Shown here: piece by piece, positions 53,150 through 63,909 of the stretch
How positions within the stretch are numbered: the stretch's first letter is position 1
Layout: each line of letters starts with the position of its first letter
From: Saccharomycopsis fibuligera x Saccharomycopsis cf. fibuligera
Taxonomy: Eukaryota; Ascomycota; Saccharomycetes; Ascoideales; Saccharomycopsidaceae
Assembly: GCA_001936135.1 (NCBI GenBank)
Contig: CP012816.1
Location: 2,049,501 to 2,113,500 of the forward strand
Length of the DNA: 64,000 nucleotides
Direction: 5' to 3'
The notes under the pieces: generated by a model
What the model saw: the letters and a program-made list of their open reading frames with translations, nothing else
The model's database searches: none
What the model was told of the DNA's origin: nothing
Translations under genes and position numbers: made by a program

Positions 53150-54294
53150 ACTCAAAAGTCACAATCGCAGACAGGTATTGAAGTGAGTTAGTATGGTGGT
53201 GTACTAGTATACGCTTATGGCTTTTATACTTTTTTAGTCTAGTGCCGTTTTTCAAACCAACACACTTGCAAATGTGTATTCTCTGACAAAGTGATAGATC
53301 AGATTTACTGTAGTCATACCATAGTGCGATTTACCTCTACTAATGCATCCCATGATGGCCATATAATACACCTTCAAATACAAGCAACCATCGACATTGC
53401 GTAAATTTGGCTGGCAATTTCCTCGCCACTGTTCAGGAAAATCCTGGTAGCCTGACGCTAATTAGCTAACCGTAAAATAAAGTAACTTTCAACCACCGCA
53501 GTCTGCTTTTCTCAACAACTGGCTTTCTGTATTGAGACAATTTTTTTTTCTTTTGTGCAGAACATTTATGCATGACTAGGCAGAGGTACCCAGTCCAAAT
53601 TTGTATTAATGTCAAAATCCAACATGAAAGTAAAGCAGCGCTACCGCCAACAACTTGAACAAAAAGTTGCCTCCTTTACCAATGACGAAGTTATTTTTTA
53701 CTATACCTCAATATTTGCCAATTCCAGCACAAGAAAGGCCCTATTAGAGCACTAGTTACAAGTTGCCACTCAGTATCCAACAAGGTTTTTTCGTGTGCTG
53801 CCGTCTGTCATTTGCGGTCAAAATTCGTCGTTTGCTATCGATACATTCAACCTTGTAGCTGCTGTTAGATGCCAAGTCATATGCTCGGTTAGCCCATACA
53901 CCTATACTCTGCTTTACTTTAACCCATCCCAGGACTCTTTTTATCAGGGAATGTGATGTATGCACATATGTATACATCTTCACCTACATGGTAATTAGAT
54001 GTGGCATTTGTCAAGTTCTTGGTATTTTCCTATAATACATGACATATGCCAAAGAGTCACCCACATGCTATATCTGTACCTTCTAGGGGATTTTTGTTAT
54101 TGATGCTGCTCAAAATATATAAATGTGCAACAGGCCCTGTTTTTTTGCCAATGTTGCACATTTTTCATGTTTGATGATTGTTCATTTTCAACATCACACA
54201 TTCATCCATTTATTTATTTACTCATATACGCATACTAACGTACGAACATTTATTCGGGAATTTTTATATACACTTCACCAATAAGCCAGCAAAA
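52571..54294. promoter_or_regulatory. Gene-free divergent region, SUB1 / AA9 LPMO
   Basis: 1.7 kb between divergent genes. It contains a CT dinucleotide run at 53101-53142 and AT-rich DNA. TATATAAAT at about 54115 lies some 180 bp before the LPMO ATG. A 75-codon minus-strand frame at 53756-53983 looks like chance. I see no gene. Confidence 0.55.
53101..53142. repeat. CT dinucleotide repeat
   Basis: Twenty-one perfect CT units followed by an imperfect pyrimidine tail. Confidence 0.95.
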
Positions 54295-55044
54295 ATGCAA
54301 ATGGTTACAGCACTCATTCCACTAGCCCTTCTTATGCTTCAACCAGTTAATGCTCACGGCCATGTTAGCGATTTGAAAATCGGTGGTAAGTGGTACAAGG
54401 GGTCCAACCCATACGGTGACGCTTACATTTCAGACAATAAACGCATAGTATGGTCCTTTTGGGCCAACGGCAATGAGCCGATACAAGATGTCTCTTCCCA
54501 ATACATTGCTTGTAACAAAGAAGGGAAGCCAGCAGCATTGACTGCTCCAGTGAAAGCCGGGGACCAAATCGACTTGTTCTGGACGACCTGGCCAACTGCA
54601 CATTTGGGTCCGGTTATTACTTATATGGCCAACTGTGGTACTTCCAACTGCAGCAACGCTAACCCAAACGATCTTAATTGGTTCAAAATTGACGAGAAGG
54701 GGTACGATGCAAGCTCCAAGACTTGGGCATCTCAAGAATTGATGAGAAATAATAACTCGTGGTCAGTATCTGTACCTTCAAAATTGAAAAGTGGTAGTTA
54801 TTTGCTAAGACATGAAATTTTGGCTCTAATGAGCGCAAGCTATGATGGTGGAGCACAATTTTACCCAATGTGCACTAATTTGGAAGTTAGTGGCTCTGGT
54901 ACAGAAGAACCGAGTCGTGATGAGACTGTCAAGTTCCCGGGTGCCTATAAGTCTAGTGATAAGGGAATTAAACTTGATATTTACACAGACTTCCATAGTT
55001 ATGAGATTCCAGGTCCAGCAGTATGGAGTGGTGCAAAAACATAG
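54295..55044 (+). CDS. AA9-type lytic polysaccharide monooxygenase
   Basis: 249 residues, secreted copper enzyme that oxidatively cleaves cellulose or related glucans. The ATG at 54295 gives a 20-residue signal peptide (LIPLALLMLQPVNA) ending exactly before His, so mature residue 1 is His of HGHVSDLKI, the first ligand of the copper histidine brace. The second brace His is in WPTAHLGPVITYM; LLRHEILAL supplies the His near the oxygen site and QFYPMCTNLEV the axial Tyr and a disulfide Cys. The final PGPAVW is the usual end of the AA9 domain. An upstream ATG at 54178 would bury the signal peptide and is rejected. AA9 genes are scarce in budding yeasts and I know of none as typical of CUG-Ser species. 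The frame stops soon after the domain (see the findings for the tail). Confidence 0.93.
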   Translation: MQMVTALIPLALLMLQPVNAHGHVSDLKIGGKWYKGSNPYGDAYISDNKRIVWSFWANGNEPIQDVSSQYIACNKEGKPAALTAPVKAGDQIDLFWTTWPTAHLGPVITYMANCGTSNCSNANPNDLNWFKIDEKGYDASSKTWASQELMRNNNSWSVSVPSKLKSGSYLLRHEILALMSASYDGGAQFYPMCTNLEVSGSGTEEPSRDETVKFPGAYKSSDKGIKLDIYTDFHSYEIPGPAVWSGAKT

Positions 55045-56437
55045 TTTTGCTTCTACTGGTAGTAAAAGTAGCAGTTCCGGCGTTACTTCTGCTTCTGCTG
55101 GCGCTACTTCGTCTTCGGCGGTAGCTCAATCACAAGGCCCAACTACCCTTGCTACTACGATCGCATCGTTACTTTAACGCAGATATATAGGCCTTTAGTT
55201 ATCAATTTTGCATTTTGATGTGCTTTCCTGTCTTCCTTGTTTTTGTTTTTGGTTTCAACTCTTTTTATTATCAACTTCTCATGGATACAGTTACAGCTAT
55301 TAAAACAGATACGTTCATGGTTTAGCATTTCAGCACTTTATGGCTTTGTTTTTGACTATAGTCGTAAGCCACTTCAAGGCTCGAAGCAATACAAAATTGT
55401 TAACATGTGACGATCACCAACTGTTTACAAAAGTAACTTTTTTTAGGCATATCATGGACGAAGGTGAAAAAAAGAAAAAAAAACCCCCACCCACTTACAG
55501 TGTTTTTGGGGAACGTGAGTAACCTAGAAAGTCCATCAAACCTGGGTTAACGCACAGGGATCTGCAAGAACAGCAGCTTATAAGTTTTCATTTTCGCCAG
55601 CTACGCCATGTAGACAAAGCCTTTTCGACAAACAGGTTGATTCTAAAAAACGTTTTGCAAGGGTACGGAAATTGTATAATTGATAACTACACTTGATAAC
55701 TTTGATAAATACTTAAACAATAAAAAATTGATACAAAAACATACACACCCGACAATCAATTTGACTCAGGAACGAGAAAGAAAATTAGACAAACAGCGTC
55801 CTGAAGCCGACAGAAAGACGCATTAATCCGCTATCTAAATTGAGACAACCAATTAATTCGACAACTGTTGAAAAATCAGTCACTTTCAGAATGCTGTTGA
55901 AATGTTTGTGATCCATCAAACCGGATGGTCAAGTTCATTACGCTATTATCAACATTTTGATGCAAAACAAGCCTCTATATACACTCAGTTTAAGTACTTT
56001 TTTCCCTTCCCCTTTACACAAGTTCTACAAATTTATGAATTTTGCTAATCTTTGACGATTGTCTAGTGTGAGACAGCTTTCTGCGAGACACTGAAAAAAA
56101 TTGATAATATATCATTAAAAAACACAGTGTGTATGCATGTGTGTGTACTTATAAGTGATTTCATGTTTCTAAACGCTCACTGGGGTGTAATTATGCAGTA
56201 TGATGCAGGTTCCGTCTAGGACAGGTGGTACGGTTCCGTCGGTACCAGGAGAATTGTCTCAGAAATAATTATGATTGAAACTTGTGATTGAAAACAATTT
56301 GAGCACACGTTTTGTAAGGTGACTCAAACACAAGAGAAGGGAAAATCGTTTGAAAGGGAATTTGGCAAAATTCAATAGATCTTTGAGTTCCAGGCAGAAA
56401 AGAATGCTTTTTTGCTCTCGTGATTCTGTTCATGGTG

Positions 56438-56438
<1 letters not shown>

Positions 56439-56470
<32 letters not shown>
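56439..56470. repeat. A homopolymer, about 32 bases
   Basis: Uninterrupted A run in the gene-poor stretch. Confidence 0.9.
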
Positions 56471-56472
<2 letters not shown>

Positions 56473-58217
56473 TATCAATTGTTTTTCATAAAAGTATTGA
56501 AAATCGGGTCGGACATGATATTATCTGAATCTCCGTACATAAATATCCATGGATGGGGTCATAGCCCTTTCTATTGTACTGTACTGTATTGCATAGCAAA
56601 TTATTGTTCGCTTACTCTGTTTTTTGTTCATTCGTCTGTTCCACTCGATCTTGCCAAAAAGCACCGGAAATTTGTAGTTCGTGTTTCACAACTATAAGTA
56701 GCAAAGTAGCAGTTGATTGGTGGACTAACTATGAATCTTCACAGAATATCATTGGCGTCATCGGAGAGATCTCGGATTTGAGTAGTCACTTGGAGTTTTC
56801 CATTAATATCATCATCGTCATCATCATCATCAACGTAATAACAATCGATGCTAACTTTTTAACTGTCTTCCGCATTTCCGTAGCCTTTGCTTGTCAATGG
56901 TTACTGAAATTCCAGGATTAATTCAACAGACTTGAGCGTTTCCTGAAATAGTCCCTAATACTACAGTACAAATTGAGATTTTCCCATTAGCACAATTATC
57001 GTAGTTGTAACATTCTTTTAGGAAGTCTGAGCCAGCTTGTTCCAGATCATTAGAGCATGAGCCTTTTTCAACTTCTCCGTGGTTGAACGACAGTCTGAAA
57101 ATGCAATTGCTACATATCTAGATGTCTTGTACTGCATGCCACCCATGGGACAAACAAAAAGTCAAAACAATATTGTTGTGTTCTTTATATATTTGAAAGT
57201 AAAGCAGTACTCGAGAAACAGTAAAAAGCTAGGTGGTCTCTTTGTGATATCAATCTTGCTTAAAAAGTGGCTTTGCTGGGCTCATTAACAAGCGCTACAT
57301 CTGTATATGTAGTAAACTTTGCGGCTGTCTTGTTTGTATGTCCAGGCTCACTCAAAAGACAGGCTTGAAAGTGGCGCCCCTCTAAACTACACTGCGCAAC
57401 CGAGCCATTCCAAGTGACAACTAAGCCGTCAAACCGCACATCATTGAATTGGAAAAACAGAGCAAACTACTATTAACGTTTGAGCAGGTGCTTCCAAGCT
57501 TAGTTTAGCTTAATTGAGATCAAGTGTTGCGTTCATCTTACCCCTGAAGATTACGCAAAAATAGTTTTGATCTATTTGAATCGGTAATTGGACTTACACT
57601 CTATTATGTGCCGTGTCTAACTTTTTAATATGTAAGGTACGCTCATGGAAATGACCTTCGTCACGCAAATGCAACCGTCAATTTAAACAAACGCTTTAAG
57701 TCGATTGTATTGGGGCTTTGTTGAAAATCGGTTTTATGTGCCAAGGCAATGTGAAAATCAATACTTAGCCAGCTGGCTAATAGCTGTCGTATAGTTCGAT
57801 ATAAACACAAATACTAGATTAGATTAGCTTAAGGTATTTTCTTGGCTAGCAAAAAAATCTACTGAGAAACAATTATAAAGATGATTTCCGAGTTGGCATA
57901 CGTAGTCTTCTCGACAAGACTATCAAAGAAAAAGTACAGTATCGTTTCCATACGTTTATTTGCGACAACAGCCAGCTTGAGCACCTGGAATACAGCACCT
58001 CCTCTTCCTAGACGGCCCTATGCGTTCGCGCTCCAGCAGCTTCCCCTGTTCTTGCTGTTGTTGTTGTAGTTGCTGTTAGCTTAAAAATTCCCTATTCAGG
58101 CCGTGGCTTGCACCTCGTTACAAATAAGAATCGAAAGACAATATCAACAACAACAAACAAGAAGCACATAACAATCCAAACAATACACAACAATACACAA
58201 CAATAGTAAACAACCCA

Positions 58218-58250
58218 GGCCTTGGGGCACTATGGTGCCCCAAAGCGGCC
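58218..58250. other. Strong hairpin
   Basis: TTGGGGCAC at 58222-58230 pairs perfectly with GTGCCCCAA at 58235-58243 over a TATG loop, and flanking GGCC words (58218-58221 and 58247-58250) extend it past a three-base bulge. A smaller hairpin follows at about 58260-58275. A run of eight T lies near 58,410. It could be part of a structured RNA; no family is recognised. Confidence 0.45.
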
Positions 58251-59554
58251 TAAACGATCGGTACGTACGCACCGTGATACAAATACTCTATATGAGAACA
58301 TGAGAACATGAGACAATATGCCTTTTTGGTTGTCTGACAAAAGCGATTGTTAAAAAGCTAAGCTATTGTTGTCTAATTTATAAAGTCTTCAGGTATGTGG
58401 AAACGTACTTTTTTTTACATTTCCCTGCATTATTAAGCAGAGCTGCAGCGTAGCTTTTGGCCTATAAGATACTTTGCGTAATGTTTCTTTACTTTCAATA
58501 GAAACTTGTGGGACGTTTTTTTTAGCTTTGGGACGCTTACCTGTGTTTTGGAGCATGCTTTGCATATCTGCTTCGCGATGCATTTTGAGGCGGAGCGATG
58601 CGTTATTAAACACCGAAAGGCATGGGGAGGCGTTCATCTTTTATTTGGCTGTTTGAGTCAACTTGCCTTTTTTTTAAAAGAAATCAAAAGTTATGGAAAA
58701 TTGCGATGGATGATACGTGCTGCGCTGTGCACTGATCCAACAGGGAACACACCAACACAAAAGTAACGTGTGTTTTCAAACAGATATTTAAACCGAATTA
58801 GAAGAAAAGTATGAGGGTTTGAATGTTATACATTTACCTTGTTTGTTTTGTAGGTTTGTATTTTTTCATGAACGGCGAACATTTTGTTTGAGCCTATTGA
58901 GTTCATGGAACCTCAGATAAGCAGGGTCCTCTCCACTTGCATTATGGGATCCTTCAAGCGTCAGTTTAGACCCTGCACTATGCACCATATATAATTTTGG
59001 TTCACAATCTTTAGCGAGGGTCTACATTAGTCGTTTAGTTCTTTTGTTTTTGTGGGTTGGATTTGATGTTTTTACATTGCGAAGCATTTTTCGCTTGGCC
59101 AACACAGTGATAAATAAGAATGAATACATGGAAGTGTTACCACAAGTAAATACGCTGTTGTAGTAATACACGGCTTTACAAACGTGTTTAGTACATTAAC
59201 AAATAACAAGAGTAATATAATCTGTGTATCTTACTAATGCCACACGGTTAACATAATTACCACGCTAACATTAGAGAGTTCACACCAGGTCTGCTGTGTT
59301 AATATTAAGTCAAGGTGCTCCGTAAGCATTTACTAGCACATTAGGGCTTGTTCGAGAAAACATGAAATCGAAAAGACATGCAAGAAGCAAAGGATAACGC
59401 TTTAGTTACAATAGCTAACCAACTGGAGTCCTCAGGTGCTCTGAAGTATAAAGAAATTCTACTGAACGAACCGTTACAAAGGTGAATTATTCAACGAGAT
59501 TCACATTTCAACGACTCCTCAACTTTTGGAACTGTAAAGTTTGCGGACAATTTC

Positions 59555-60110
59555 CTAAGCAAAATAAAAGCTGATACTACCAAAAGGTTTTCTAAACCAA
59601 TTGACAAATAAATCACCATCTTCACCAATAACCACAATATCTGCATCAGTAATGTCAACGCCTGTTAAAGACTTGTAGTTAGTATCTGCGCTCAATAATG
59701 AGCTAGACCTGTTGCTGGAGTATATGGCGACAAGTATAATCAAAAACAAAATAAAAGAGATTTGAATATTGTCAAATTGATGATTGACCAAGTTATGCTT
59801 AAATTAGGCAAAACTGTTGTTCCGGTCATAGTGGTTAGTCATAGTGGTTAGTCATCTGGTTAGAAATGTAGAACTTGTTCGAGTTGAAATCAAATGGTTC
59901 TTTGTTAACCAGAATATTGTCAACAAATAAGTTAAGGCGGTAGTCATTTTCAATGGAAAAGTTGATTCTAGATGCATTAGCGCTGTGGTAGTCTTTCCAG
60001 CAAATGTTCTTACATGTAATGTCTTGTTGGAAAACTAACTTATCGGATACAAGAAGGTTTTACCGTTTTCCGGGTTTCTACCAGGAGAACTGTCTGTGAC
60101 TGTTATTGGA
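59555..60110 (-). pseudogene. Decayed coding relic, family unknown
   Basis: On the minus strand, neighbouring short frames together have protein-like composition with Asn/Asp/Phe/Tyr/Ile-rich, secreted- or membrane-type text, for example INFSIENDYRLNLFVDN and TGVDITDADIVVIGEDG. The stretch is broken in at least two places and carries a 13-bp tandem duplication (59828-59853). I recognise no family and treat it as a fossil of unknown origin; it looks moderately old because long open segments remain. Confidence 0.4.
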
Positions 60111-60762
60111 ACTTTATCATCTTAATTGTAGTCCCTTCTGACGAGTTTCCCGCTGGCAAGGAAGGCTAAGTGATATACAAAGAGAAGCTAGAGACTCGAA
60201 CAGCACCATGTTGTGGATATGCAGGTCTTTGTAGAAAGGATTCTGTGTTGCAAAAAAGCCCAAAATGCCTGAAACAAAGGTGACTATTTGAGTATAGAGA
60301 ACTGACATAACGACCTCATAGATGAAAGAACGCAATAATAACAGAAATCTGAAACAGAAATAGAACGAAAGAATGAAAGAACGAAAATTAATCATTATCA
60401 ACTACAATATATTCGACCATACAACTTATAAAAGCTGGCCGGTCGCGCACAACCGCTGCTTGGGGCCGAACGTCCCTCGTCCTCCGTCCCGATATGAGGA
60501 TCTGTGCAGTAGGTCTCGGCCGCTCACTATCGCAATAGCATGCATTCTGCCAGTAAAAACAAAATTTGAAAGGTTCAGTGAGAATAGCAGGGCAACCCCT
60601 CCGAACAACACATACGGAGGCTTATCAACTGTGCGGGTAGTAAAGAGAAAAATAAAAAGCTAACACGTCTAAAACTTGTAAATGCAACTTGATGCTGAGC
60701 AACGCCGGCATTCCCAAGTGTTGTATGGGCAAAGCAGGATTTTTCTGTTTTGCAAGCTTATT
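60111..60762. other. Intergenic
   Basis: About 650 bp. A TATAAAAG at about 60426 is followed by a GC-rich patch (60,435-60,545) unlike its AT-rich surroundings, as a promoter and start region of an unseen transcript might look. No gene can be assigned. Confidence 0.45.
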
Positions 60763-61056
60763 TTATTCACTCTGAAGTTGTACCTCGCAGCGTACCACTT
60801 GAGACGGCATAATATGCTGAAATGATGTAAGACGCTGTACAATGTCTGGTACCTGCCTCAGCATCCGTTGGCGACCCGCACCTGATCGCTGTTTGGGCTT
60901 TTTTAGTTTTTTTTTTCCTTCTTTCTCGCCGCCAACGTAATTCTGGTATATATGGATAACTTTGCCTCTTGCTTTGACTTTTTTCTGTAAGTTTGCCATT
61001 TTATTTCCTTCTATTTCTAATAACAGTATCTCTATTTCATCTTTTGTCGTTAGCAT
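60763..61056 (-). CDS. Hypothetical 97-residue basic protein
   Basis: ATG-started frame, 97 residues, with a natural-looking charged composition: MLTTKDEIEILLLEIEGNK, then Lys-rich (VKARGKVIHIYQNYVGG, KEGKKKLKKPKQRSG) and a helical end (RQVPDIVQRLTSFQHIM). It is divergent from the Mnn1-type gene 158 bp away. No signal peptide or membrane segment. I recognise no family; composition is the only support. Confidence 0.35.
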   Translation of the reverse strand: MLTTKDEIEILLLEIEGNKMANLQKKVKARGKVIHIYQNYVGGEKEGKKKLKKPKQRSGAGRQRMLRQVPDIVQRLTSFQHIMPSQVVRCEVQLQSE

Positions 61057-61214
61057 TATCTTATACTTGTACTCTACTTCCTAAAAACCATTCATTTTCG
61101 TCCTGGACCGGTTCCGGCTTCGCTTTGTTCTTCCGTTTTTTTTCTCCAGAGCTTCGTTGACTTGTTTCTCCTGCATTTTTTTAGTTGTTTCTACTCTGCC
61201 ATATATTAGTTAAT

Positions 61215-63530
61215 ATGATACCCATATCAAAGGAATTTAAAAGGCTTACGATATTTGCCTTATTTATCCTCGCGGTGTTCCAGTTTACTATCTACGGCTA
61301 CTCGTCCACCACATCGATAGTAAACACCCAAAATAGTGATAGTGTCCAGCAAGATCTGCTATACATGGGTGGGAACTTTTTGACACCCGATCATATTGAC
61401 TTAATCATCAATAACCAGAATAATAAAAACTCAATATCAACTACGTATAAGACGTTACTTCAAAAATACTCAACGAACATAAATAAATTTTCTCAAAAGG
61501 AAAAGTGTCAGTTATATTTCAGTGAGCTCTACCAAACGACACCACTGTGGAGTAACGGCGCGTTCAAGGACTCGTTGTACAATACTGATGTCTTCAACAG
61601 AAATCATTTTTTCCTAAAACATAAAGATCAAATCATCAAGGATAAGAAGGAAAAAGACAAGTCCGAGAAAAAGAAAAATGACAACGACTATTTGACCAAT
61701 GAAGACTATTACAGAGTGGAGTACTTGTATAACCAAGACTTGAAAAAAACTATAGAAACAGAGCAAAAATTTGTCGACTCTATGACGAACATCAGAGTTT
61801 TTGGCCAATGTTACTTAAACTCTGGGACGCGAAACAGCGCTAACTTTAATGATAAACGAGTCATTCAGTCACTCAATCAAAAACTTGCAAATCTTAACAT
61901 GAAGCCTTTCTCAATAGATAATGAGAAGATAAACAATAACAATCAATGCCAGGATATAGAGTCTAGAATTTTTCCTTGGTTGAGTCGCCAGCTTCCTATA
62001 TATCAGCGCTGGAATGGAGAAATACATTGGGGCATCCCAACTATCGACCCTGATGGTAATCCAAATCAAAGAAAACACAACAACAACAAAGTTTTCAGCA
62101 ATGAAAATTGCTTTTTGCAAAATTTTAAAAACTCTATTCATGGGAAAGGTATTGTTTTGACTGGTTCTAACAATGAGGTTCCTGACTTAATAAATTTGAT
62201 CAAATTGCTTAGAGGACTTGACAACGACTTGCCAATTCAGATTGTTCATAAGGGTGATATTTCTCAAGAAAATCAAGACAAATTAGTCAAGACTGCTAGA
62301 GACAATTTGAAATTGAATAAATCGATTTTTGCTAAAGTTCCAATCAGTGAAATACCACAAACTTTTAGAAAACAAGAGATTTGGTTTGTTAATGTTGGCG
62401 CAGCCGTTAAGCCAGAGTACATGGAGTTTTTTAATAAATTTTACATGAAGTTCTTGGCTTATTTTTTCAACTCATTTGAAGAGATAGTGTTAATGGACTC
62501 AGATGCTATCCCATTGATAAAACCGTCCAGTTTTTTCAAATTAAGCCCGTACAAAAAATCAAAAACGGTGTTTTTCAAAGACAGAACTTCTTTAGAATTT
62601 TTAACCGATCACGATGTTGTGTTTTTTAGAAAACTTTTGCCAACTAAAGTCGATGAAAACCTTTTTGGCATTCCTAAATCAACTTCAAAAACTTTACAAA
62701 ACAACCTTTTCGCCAAAAAGTACAGACATTCTATGGAAGCTGGGATTATTGGTATCAACAGAAAAGAAAAATTCACCAGTTTGTTATCATTGGTTCAAAT
62801 TCAGCTCTGGACCCCTGCTAATAGAAGAGTATGGGGTGATAAGGAGCTTTTCTGGCTCAGTTTATCTATGGTTGGTGATGAAAATTATGAATTCAACAAC
62901 AATGACGCAGTTAGTGTAGGAACCTCACAATTTGAAAATTTACAAAGAAATGATGATAAGAAAGACGGTAGTGACGAAAAACACAAGGATGATAGTTCAA
63001 TTCATACAGAATTCAACAAAAAGGTCAAAGTATGTTCAAGTCATCCTGGCCATTTGTCAGGAGATGATAACTTCACTTTACTCTGGATAAATTCTGGCTT
63101 TAAAATGTGCAAGAAAAATACATGGGACAAAGACATTCAGTTACCACATTACAAAGCAACATTTAATAACAATGCCACGCTTCTCAGAGACTACTATCAA
63201 ACCAACTTACAAATCAAAAGTGTGCTACTACCAGAGGATAATACCTATAAGAAGCGCGCTAACAGCAGACCACCTCCACCAAATGAGAAATACAGCCAAG
63301 ATTTTGGCTGGGATATGGTGTTTGAATGCGAATCCTACACCTGGTGTGCTAGTGAATTGCTAAACAATAATGGTGAGTTGAAAAACAAAAACTCATTGTA
63401 TATTGAGTATGATGATGATTTGGTAACATTGTATGATTACTATGGTCAGTTATGGATTGCTGATCTTGATGAAAATATCAAAGATGACGAAATTGTCGAA
63501 GTTGGTGATGGTAGAAAGATAGTATTATAG
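61215..63530 (+). CDS. Golgi alpha-1,3-mannosyltransferase, Mnn1 family
   Basis: 771 residues, type II membrane protein: short cytosolic tail (MIPISKEFKRL), transmembrane segment at about 12-30 (IFALFILAVFQFTIYGY), stem, then the GT71 catalytic domain. Markers are GIVLTGSNNEVPDLINLIKL, QIVHKGDIS, the D-x-D of IVLMDSDAIPLI near residue 427, and RHSMEAGIIGINR with RRVWGDKELFW. Such enzymes add terminal alpha-1,3-mannose to N- or O-glycans in the Golgi. The ATG at 61215 is the first in the frame. Charged Lys/Asp inserts occur at about 140-165 and 580-605. CUG-clade yeasts have several Mnn1 paralogues, so the exact one is open. Confidence 0.9.
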   Translation: MIPISKEFKRLTIFALFILAVFQFTIYGYSSTTSIVNTQNSDSVQQDLLYMGGNFLTPDHIDLIINNQNNKNSISTTYKTLLQKYSTNINKFSQKEKCQLYFSELYQTTPLWSNGAFKDSLYNTDVFNRNHFFLKHKDQIIKDKKEKDKSEKKKNDNDYLTNEDYYRVEYLYNQDLKKTIETEQKFVDSMTNIRVFGQCYLNSGTRNSANFNDKRVIQSLNQKLANLNMKPFSIDNEKINNNNQCQDIESRIFPWLSRQLPIYQRWNGEIHWGIPTIDPDGNPNQRKHNNNKVFSNENCFLQNFKNSIHGKGIVLTGSNNEVPDLINLIKLLRGLDNDLPIQIVHKGDISQENQDKLVKTARDNLKLNKSIFAKVPISEIPQTFRKQEIWFVNVGAAVKPEYMEFFNKFYMKFLAYFFNSFEEIVLMDSDAIPLIKPSSFFKLSPYKKSKTVFFKDRTSLEFLTDHDVVFFRKLLPTKVDENLFGIPKSTSKTLQNNLFAKKYRHSMEAGIIGINRKEKFTSLLSLVQIQLWTPANRRVWGDKELFWLSLSMVGDENYEFNNNDAVSVGTSQFENLQRNDDKKDGSDEKHKDDSSIHTEFNKKVKVCSSHPGHLSGDDNFTLLWINSGFKMCKKNTWDKDIQLPHYKATFNNNATLLRDYYQTNLQIKSVLLPEDNTYKKRANSRPPPPNEKYSQDFGWDMVFECESYTWCASELLNNNGELKNKNSLYIEYDDDLVTLYDYYGQLWIADLDENIKDDEIVEVGDGRKIVL

Positions 63531-63822
63531 TATTTTGCTTGCTTATTTTATATTAGCCTTATTTCTGTTTTAATTTAGCTATTTCTAACTTAATCTATGA
63601 AAAGAACTATAGATTGCACAGGAAATATTATTTATCTTGAGAGATTTTCTTTGTAACGGTATATGGACCCTAAGACAACAATTAAAAATTTTCAGATCAT
63701 TATGCCCGACTTTGCAATTCAAGCAAAAGAAAGCTCTCTTGTTTGTCTGAAGAATGTCACAAATATACAATGATTTAGATTTCATAAGTACAAAACGTTT
63801 GAAAGAGTAATTTTTAAAAAAA

Positions 63823-63909
63823 TGCGAACTCTGTGGATCGAACACAGGACCTTCAGATTTCTATAGAAATGACTTCAGTCTGACGCTCTCCCAACTGAGC
63901 TAAGTCCGC
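63823..63909 (-). tRNA. tRNA-Phe(GAA) with 14-nt intron
   Basis: The minus strand reads GCGGACTTAGCTCAGTTGGG, the yeast tRNA-Phe 5' half, ending in a GTTCGATCCAC T-arm and TTCGCA acceptor. The anticodon loop is CTGAAGA with GAA anticodon. Fourteen nucleotides lie between G37 and A38, the standard nuclear intron site. Length is 87 = 73 + 14. The A box and B box are intact. Confidence 0.97.

Larger units (their letters stand above)
55045..59554. other. Gene-poor stretch, 4.5 kb
   Basis: No convincing gene. It starts with a Ser/Thr-rich frame (about 55045-55177) out of phase with the LPMO. There is an A run at 56439-56470, a ATC repeat near 56,810-56,835, ACAACAAT repeats near 58,140-58,200 and a strong hairpin at 58,218-58,250. 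Small frames exist (57881-58069 plus, hydrophobic; 58389-58637 minus, Lys-rich, 82 codons) that I cannot assign. Composition is AT-rich. A centromere, a non-coding RNA or decayed genes are all possible. Confidence 0.5.

Noticed and set aside
55024-55050. A tiny intron joining the LPMO to its Ser/Thr-rich tail
   Set aside because: It would be about 24 bp, far below any yeast intron, and lacks a branch site.
56350-56697. 115-codon frame in the gene desert
   Set aside because: It runs through a 32-base A tract coding Lys and has no protein-like features elsewhere.
55045-61214. LTR retrotransposon, virus-like element or CRISPR array
   Set aside because: No long terminal repeats, integrase or reverse transcriptase text, and no regularly spaced repeats were seen anywhere in the window.
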